DNA of 64,000 nt, from contig NZ_DATMGA010000011.1 of NCBI RefSeq assembly GCF_035555955.1, forward strand, positions 62,001 through 126,000, read 5' to 3'. This stretch comes from Eoetvoesia sp035555955. GTDB taxonomy: Bacteria; Pseudomonadota; Gammaproteobacteria; Burkholderiales; Burkholderiaceae_B. Numbering within the stretch: the first letter of the stretch is position 1; each line of letters begins with the position of its first letter. The notes under the pieces are model-generated. The model was given only the letters and a program-made list of their open reading frames with translations, ran no database searches and was not told the DNA's origin. Both the position numbers and the translations under genes were made by a program. Positions 61,226-64,000 of the stretch are shown in pieces.

Positions 61226-62721
61226 CGATCACGATGGTATGGTGCGGCGCCTCCAGGCGGTGACAGCATTGCGCCAAGTTGCTCCGCCAGCTCGCGCACG
61301 ACCTGCTCGCGGCGGGGGCCGGCTGTGCCGCTCCGCCCCGGCATCGACCATTCAGGGTGGCCTCGGGCTTCTTGCAATGCGTCGGGCACGCGGCCTTTGC
61401 GCAGCCCGGCTTCGAACCCGGCGAGTCCGTCGTGCGCGGCTTCCTGAAGGGGGGTGTTCGGGGCGTCAATGGCGTCTTGCCGCCCCGGCGCTGCATCCCT
61501 CAGGCTGATGGGCGCTTGCGCCGCGTGGCCGCGCGTTTCCAGGGCGCGCGCCAGCGCCGCCTGGCGCAAGGCCAGCAGGCACAGCACGGCATCGTCGACG
61601 CTGAGTTCCTGGTAGCCTTTGAGGCGGCCCAGGATGCGCTTGCCGTAGCGATCCACACCCTGCCATAGTCCGCCGGCCGCCGCGCCCACCAGCGCCGCCG
61701 CGCCAAGGCTCAAGCCCGCAGTGAACAGATCCACGGTCGCGCCCGCCATGGCCCCGGCGGCAATGCCTTTGGTCATGTGCAGGCCGGCGTCCTTGAGCGC
61801 CTGGGGATGGAATAAATCCATGCCCCAGCGTTCGCCTTCGAGAGGCAGCGGGTGATTGGGGAAGTCGCTGGCGTGGAAGTTGTAGCGCTTGAGCAGCGCG
61901 CGCACGCAGTCGGCTTCGCGTTCGCTGATCGCACTGCGCAAGGATTGCGTGGCCTGTTCCAGGGCGTCGTCGTCCGGCAGGCTGCTTAGCCGGTATGCGG
62001 CTGCATCGACCAGCAGTTCGGCGATCAGGCGGGCGGCATCGGTCCGGCGTATCCGGCGCTGGCGCAGGACATCGGCCTTGAGCGTTTGCAGCAGGGCCGC
62101 GTGCGTATCCAGCAGCAGGCCCAGCTTGTCGTAAAGCTGGGTTTCCCCGTCCAGCGCCGGCGCCACCGTATCGAATTCCGCGATGGCATGCAGGCCCAGG
62201 CGGGCAAGCGTTTCGCGCCATGCGCCGGCATGCGGGGCCGAGCCGTGCACGAAATTCAACACGGGCAGCAAGGGCCGGCCGCATGCGGCCAGGATGGCGA
62301 GCTCGTCCTTGTGCTTGCCCAGTACGGGGTCGCGCACGTCCACGACATACAGGCCCGCGTCGCATTCGAGCAGCTTGCGCACGACTCGGGCTTCCTGCTC
62401 GTAGCGGCTCCGGCTTTCGGGGGAGTCCAGGAAGCGGCGGATGCGGTCGGGGCCGTCCAGGCGCGGCGAACCCTCGGCCAGCAGGTCCATGTAGTCGAGC
62501 AGGCCGATGCCGTCTTCCATGCCGGGAGTGTCGAACAGTTCGACGACGCGCTTGCCGTCGACCAGCAGGCGCGCGCCCTCCACGTGGCGGGTGGTGCCCG
62601 GGCTGTCCCGCACCTGGCCGAACTCCGGGTCGCGCGTCAGCGTGCGCAGCAGCGAGGTCTTGCCGGTGTTGGTGTGCCCCACCACCGCCAGCCGCAGGCA
62701 ATCGTCGCGGGCGTCAGGCAT
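61222..62721 (-). CDS. DUF3482 GTPase-domain protein
   Basis: 499-residue protein with an N-terminal Era-like GTPase domain (P-loop GHTNTGKTS at about residues 15-23, DTPG in LFDTPGMEDG, and a later NFVHG-type segment) and a C-terminal DUF3482 domain with hydrophobic glycine-rich segments (GAMAGATVDLFTAGLSLGAAALVGAAAG) that may insert in membranes. Start MPDARDDCLRL at 62721. It overlaps the DUF2868 gene upstream by 8 bp. The pair is widespread in Betaproteobacteria, with unknown function. Confidence 0.88.
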   Translation of the reverse strand: MPDARDDCLRLAVVGHTNTGKTSLLRTLTRDPEFGQVRDSPGTTRHVEGARLLVDGKRVVELFDTPGMEDGIGLLDYMDLLAEGSPRLDGPDRIRRFLDSPESRSRYEQEARVVRKLLECDAGLYVVDVRDPVLGKHKDELAILAACGRPLLPVLNFVHGSAPHAGAWRETLARLGLHAIAEFDTVAPALDGETQLYDKLGLLLDTHAALLQTLKADVLRQRRIRRTDAARLIAELLVDAAAYRLSSLPDDDALEQATQSLRSAISEREADCVRALLKRYNFHASDFPNHPLPLEGERWGMDLFHPQALKDAGLHMTKGIAAGAMAGATVDLFTAGLSLGAAALVGAAAGGLWQGVDRYGKRILGRLKGYQELSVDDAVLCLLALRQAALARALETRGHAAQAPISLRDAAPGRQDAIDAPNTPLQEAAHDGLAGFEAGLRKGRVPDALQEARGHPEWSMPGRSGTAGPRREQVVRELAEQLGAMLSPPGGAAPYHRDR

Positions 62722-64000
62722 GGGCGGAGCCTCCTGGTGTCGAGGCCGCCAGCCAGTCCAGCGCGGCGGGCGTGTCGGTGCCGGCCTGTCCGGCGCTGAT
62801 GCCGGCCGCGGCAAGGCGTTCGAGCCAGGCGGGCAGGCGGCTTTCCTGCGTGTTGCCGGGGGAGGCAAGCAGCAGGATGCGGGTCTGGCCGGCCAGGCTT
62901 GCGGCTTCGGCCACGAGGCCGATGGCGCCGCGATCCGGCGTCTGCCGTCCGTCGCAGACGATCAGCAGTTTGTCCGGCGCCTGGGCGTGCAGGTAGTCCA
63001 GCAGCGCTTTGCGTTGCGGCCCCGTATCGACGACGCCCAGATCGTGGACGTGCGCGGGCACGGGCGCGGGCGGCCAGGCGAGGCCGGGAGGCAGCTCCAG
63101 GCCGACCATCGACGGCCCCGGCTTGTCGTCGCCGTTGAACAAGGCATGCTGGCCTTGCGCCAGGCCGTCGTGGCCGGCCGGCGCGTCGATGCCCATTTTT
63201 TCGCTGGCGGGCTGCAGCCGCTCGCGCAGTTCGGCATAGCCCGGCAGGCTTTCGTCGATGGCGATGGAGGCGATGCCGCGCCGCGCGATGAAAATACTTG
63301 CCAGAAAGCCCGCCAACCGGGGCAGCAGGCCGTAGACGACAAGGCAGCCTATCAGCCAGCTCGACCAAAGCGCCTGCGCCGATTCGGGCAAGGCATGCAG
63401 GCCGTCGCTGGCGCGTATGGCGGCGTCGCCGGGCATGGCGAAGCCGAACAGGCCCGGCAGCCAGCCCAGGGCCTTGGTCAGCGCCACGAAGGTGTCGGGC
63501 GACAGCAGGGTGGTTTCCCAGTTGAAGCCATAGCGCTTGGCCGAGAGCACCGCCAGCATGGTCAGGAGCGCGCTGAGCATGGCGCCGACCCACAGGCCGT
63601 GGCTGACGGCGCTGAGGATCCAGCGCAGGCTGCCGTGGCGCGCCAGCAGTTCGGCCAGGGCTCGGGGAGCCAGGCCGCTGTCGGGCCCGCGCGCCAGCTT
63701 TTGAGTCAGCCAGAGCCAGGCCCGGCCGAGCCAGGCTCCGGTGTTTCGGCCATCGAGCGCGAAACTCAGCAGCCACAGGATGAAGGTGATGGCGTGCAGC
63801 CCCAGCAGGGCGGCCACGGCCAGCAGCAGGTTGACCGGCCGCGCGCCGTCGCCCAGCGCGCCCAGGGCCGTGCCGGCGCCAGCCAGGATGGCGGCCAGCA
63901 GCATGCCGGCAAGCGTCAGCCTGGCGATTTGCCGCCAGTGCAGGAGAATGCGATCGATGCCTTCGCGGCCTCCGATCAGCATGGCGCGCAGCAGGATTTT
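62714..64000 (-). CDS. DUF2868 membrane protein, 5' end outside window
   Basis: About 428 residues visible of a DUF2868 protein: several transmembrane segments in the first half (LTLAGMLLAAILAGAGTAL, LLAVAALLGLHAITFILWLLSFAL, LSALLTMLAVLSA) and a soluble C-terminal part. The frame is open to the end of the window, reading KILLRAMLIGGREG, and the family usually has about 40 more N-terminal residues, so the start lies beyond base 64000. It is partnered with the DUF3482 GTPase through an 8-bp gene overlap. Confidence 0.83.
   Translation of the reverse strand, partial: KILLRAMLIGGREGIDRILLHWRQIARLTLAGMLLAAILAGAGTALGALGDGARPVNLLLAVAALLGLHAITFILWLLSFALDGRNTGAWLGRAWLWLTQKLARGPDSGLAPRALAELLARHGSLRWILSAVSHGLWVGAMLSALLTMLAVLSAKRYGFNWETTLLSPDTFVALTKALGWLPGLFGFAMPGDAAIRASDGLHALPESAQALWSSWLIGCLVVYGLLPRLAGFLASIFIARRGIASIAIDESLPGYAELRERLQPASEKMGIDAPAGHDGLAQGQHALFNGDDKPGPSMVGLELPPGLAWPPAPVPAHVHDLGVVDTGPQRKALLDYLHAQAPDKLLIVCDGRQTPDRGAIGLVAEAASLAGQTRILLLASPGNTQESRLPAWLERLAAAGISAGQAGTDTPAALDWLAASTPGGSAHA

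Overview
The window is high-GC DNA from a betaproteobacterium, most likely of the Alcaligenaceae (Bordetella/Achromobacter/Pusillimonas-like). The protein style supports this: a Smg/GluQ/TopB run, AceK beside leucine-degradation genes, LemA/TPM, DUF2868-DUF3482, and many binding-protein transport genes. Genes are densely packed. I see no rRNA, tRNA, CRISPR array or intact insertion sequence.

Left part (1-23100): topB (cut by the window edge), gluQ and smg. Next come an outer-membrane TonB-dependent receptor and a DUF2946 protein behind a Fur-like box, then a 164-bp palindromic element. A leucine-catabolism run follows (liuB, thiolase, aceK, ivd), divergent from an MBL-fold hydrolase. Then LysE, metC, dsbA, a SPOR protein, argS, a 1282-residue secreted RHS protein ending in a DUF2235 lipase-like domain, and a DUF1840 protein.

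First metabolic cluster (23124-27551, minus strand): a four-gene operon encoding a Rieske-less mononuclear-iron oxygenase, a reductase with an extra N-terminal Rieske domain, a GST-like protein and a BMP-family binding protein. The first three match the unusual split architecture of the caffeine-pathway NdmC/NdmD/NdmE demethylase complex.

Central housekeeping (27681-40123): leuA, a membrane protein, rpoN, bfd, bfr, an exported hypothetical protein, prfC, rhlE, lemA and two TPM proteins.

Second metabolic island (40155-61225), the most interesting region: an aldehyde dehydrogenase, FdxA ferredoxin, a TetR regulator, an isochorismatase-fold hydrolase, a five-gene urea/amide-type ABC importer, a second isochorismatase-fold hydrolase, a 6-hydroxynicotinate-reductase-like Fe-S protein, a UPF0280 (ApbE-fold) protein, two tandem AA_synth proteins, an enamidase-like amidohydrolase and a CaiB/BaiF CoA-transferase. 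A HigBA-type toxin-antitoxin pair follows, then a second, paralogous TetR regulator. The last block is a complete Rieske oxygenase system (reductase, [2Fe-2S] ferredoxin, oxygenase) coupled to a TIM-barrel protein. Six copies of an 18-bp box (AATGTAGTnnnnACTAAA-like) lie at four promoters in this island and nowhere else that I noticed, tying the blocks into one regulon. I read it as an aerobic pathway that imports an amide or N-heterocycle, oxygenates it, reduces the ring with ferredoxin, opens it hydrolytically and activates the acid with CoA. The substrate is unknown; a pyridine-carboxylate type ring is the leading guess.

Right edge (61222-64000): a DUF3482 GTPase and a DUF2868 membrane protein cut by the window end.
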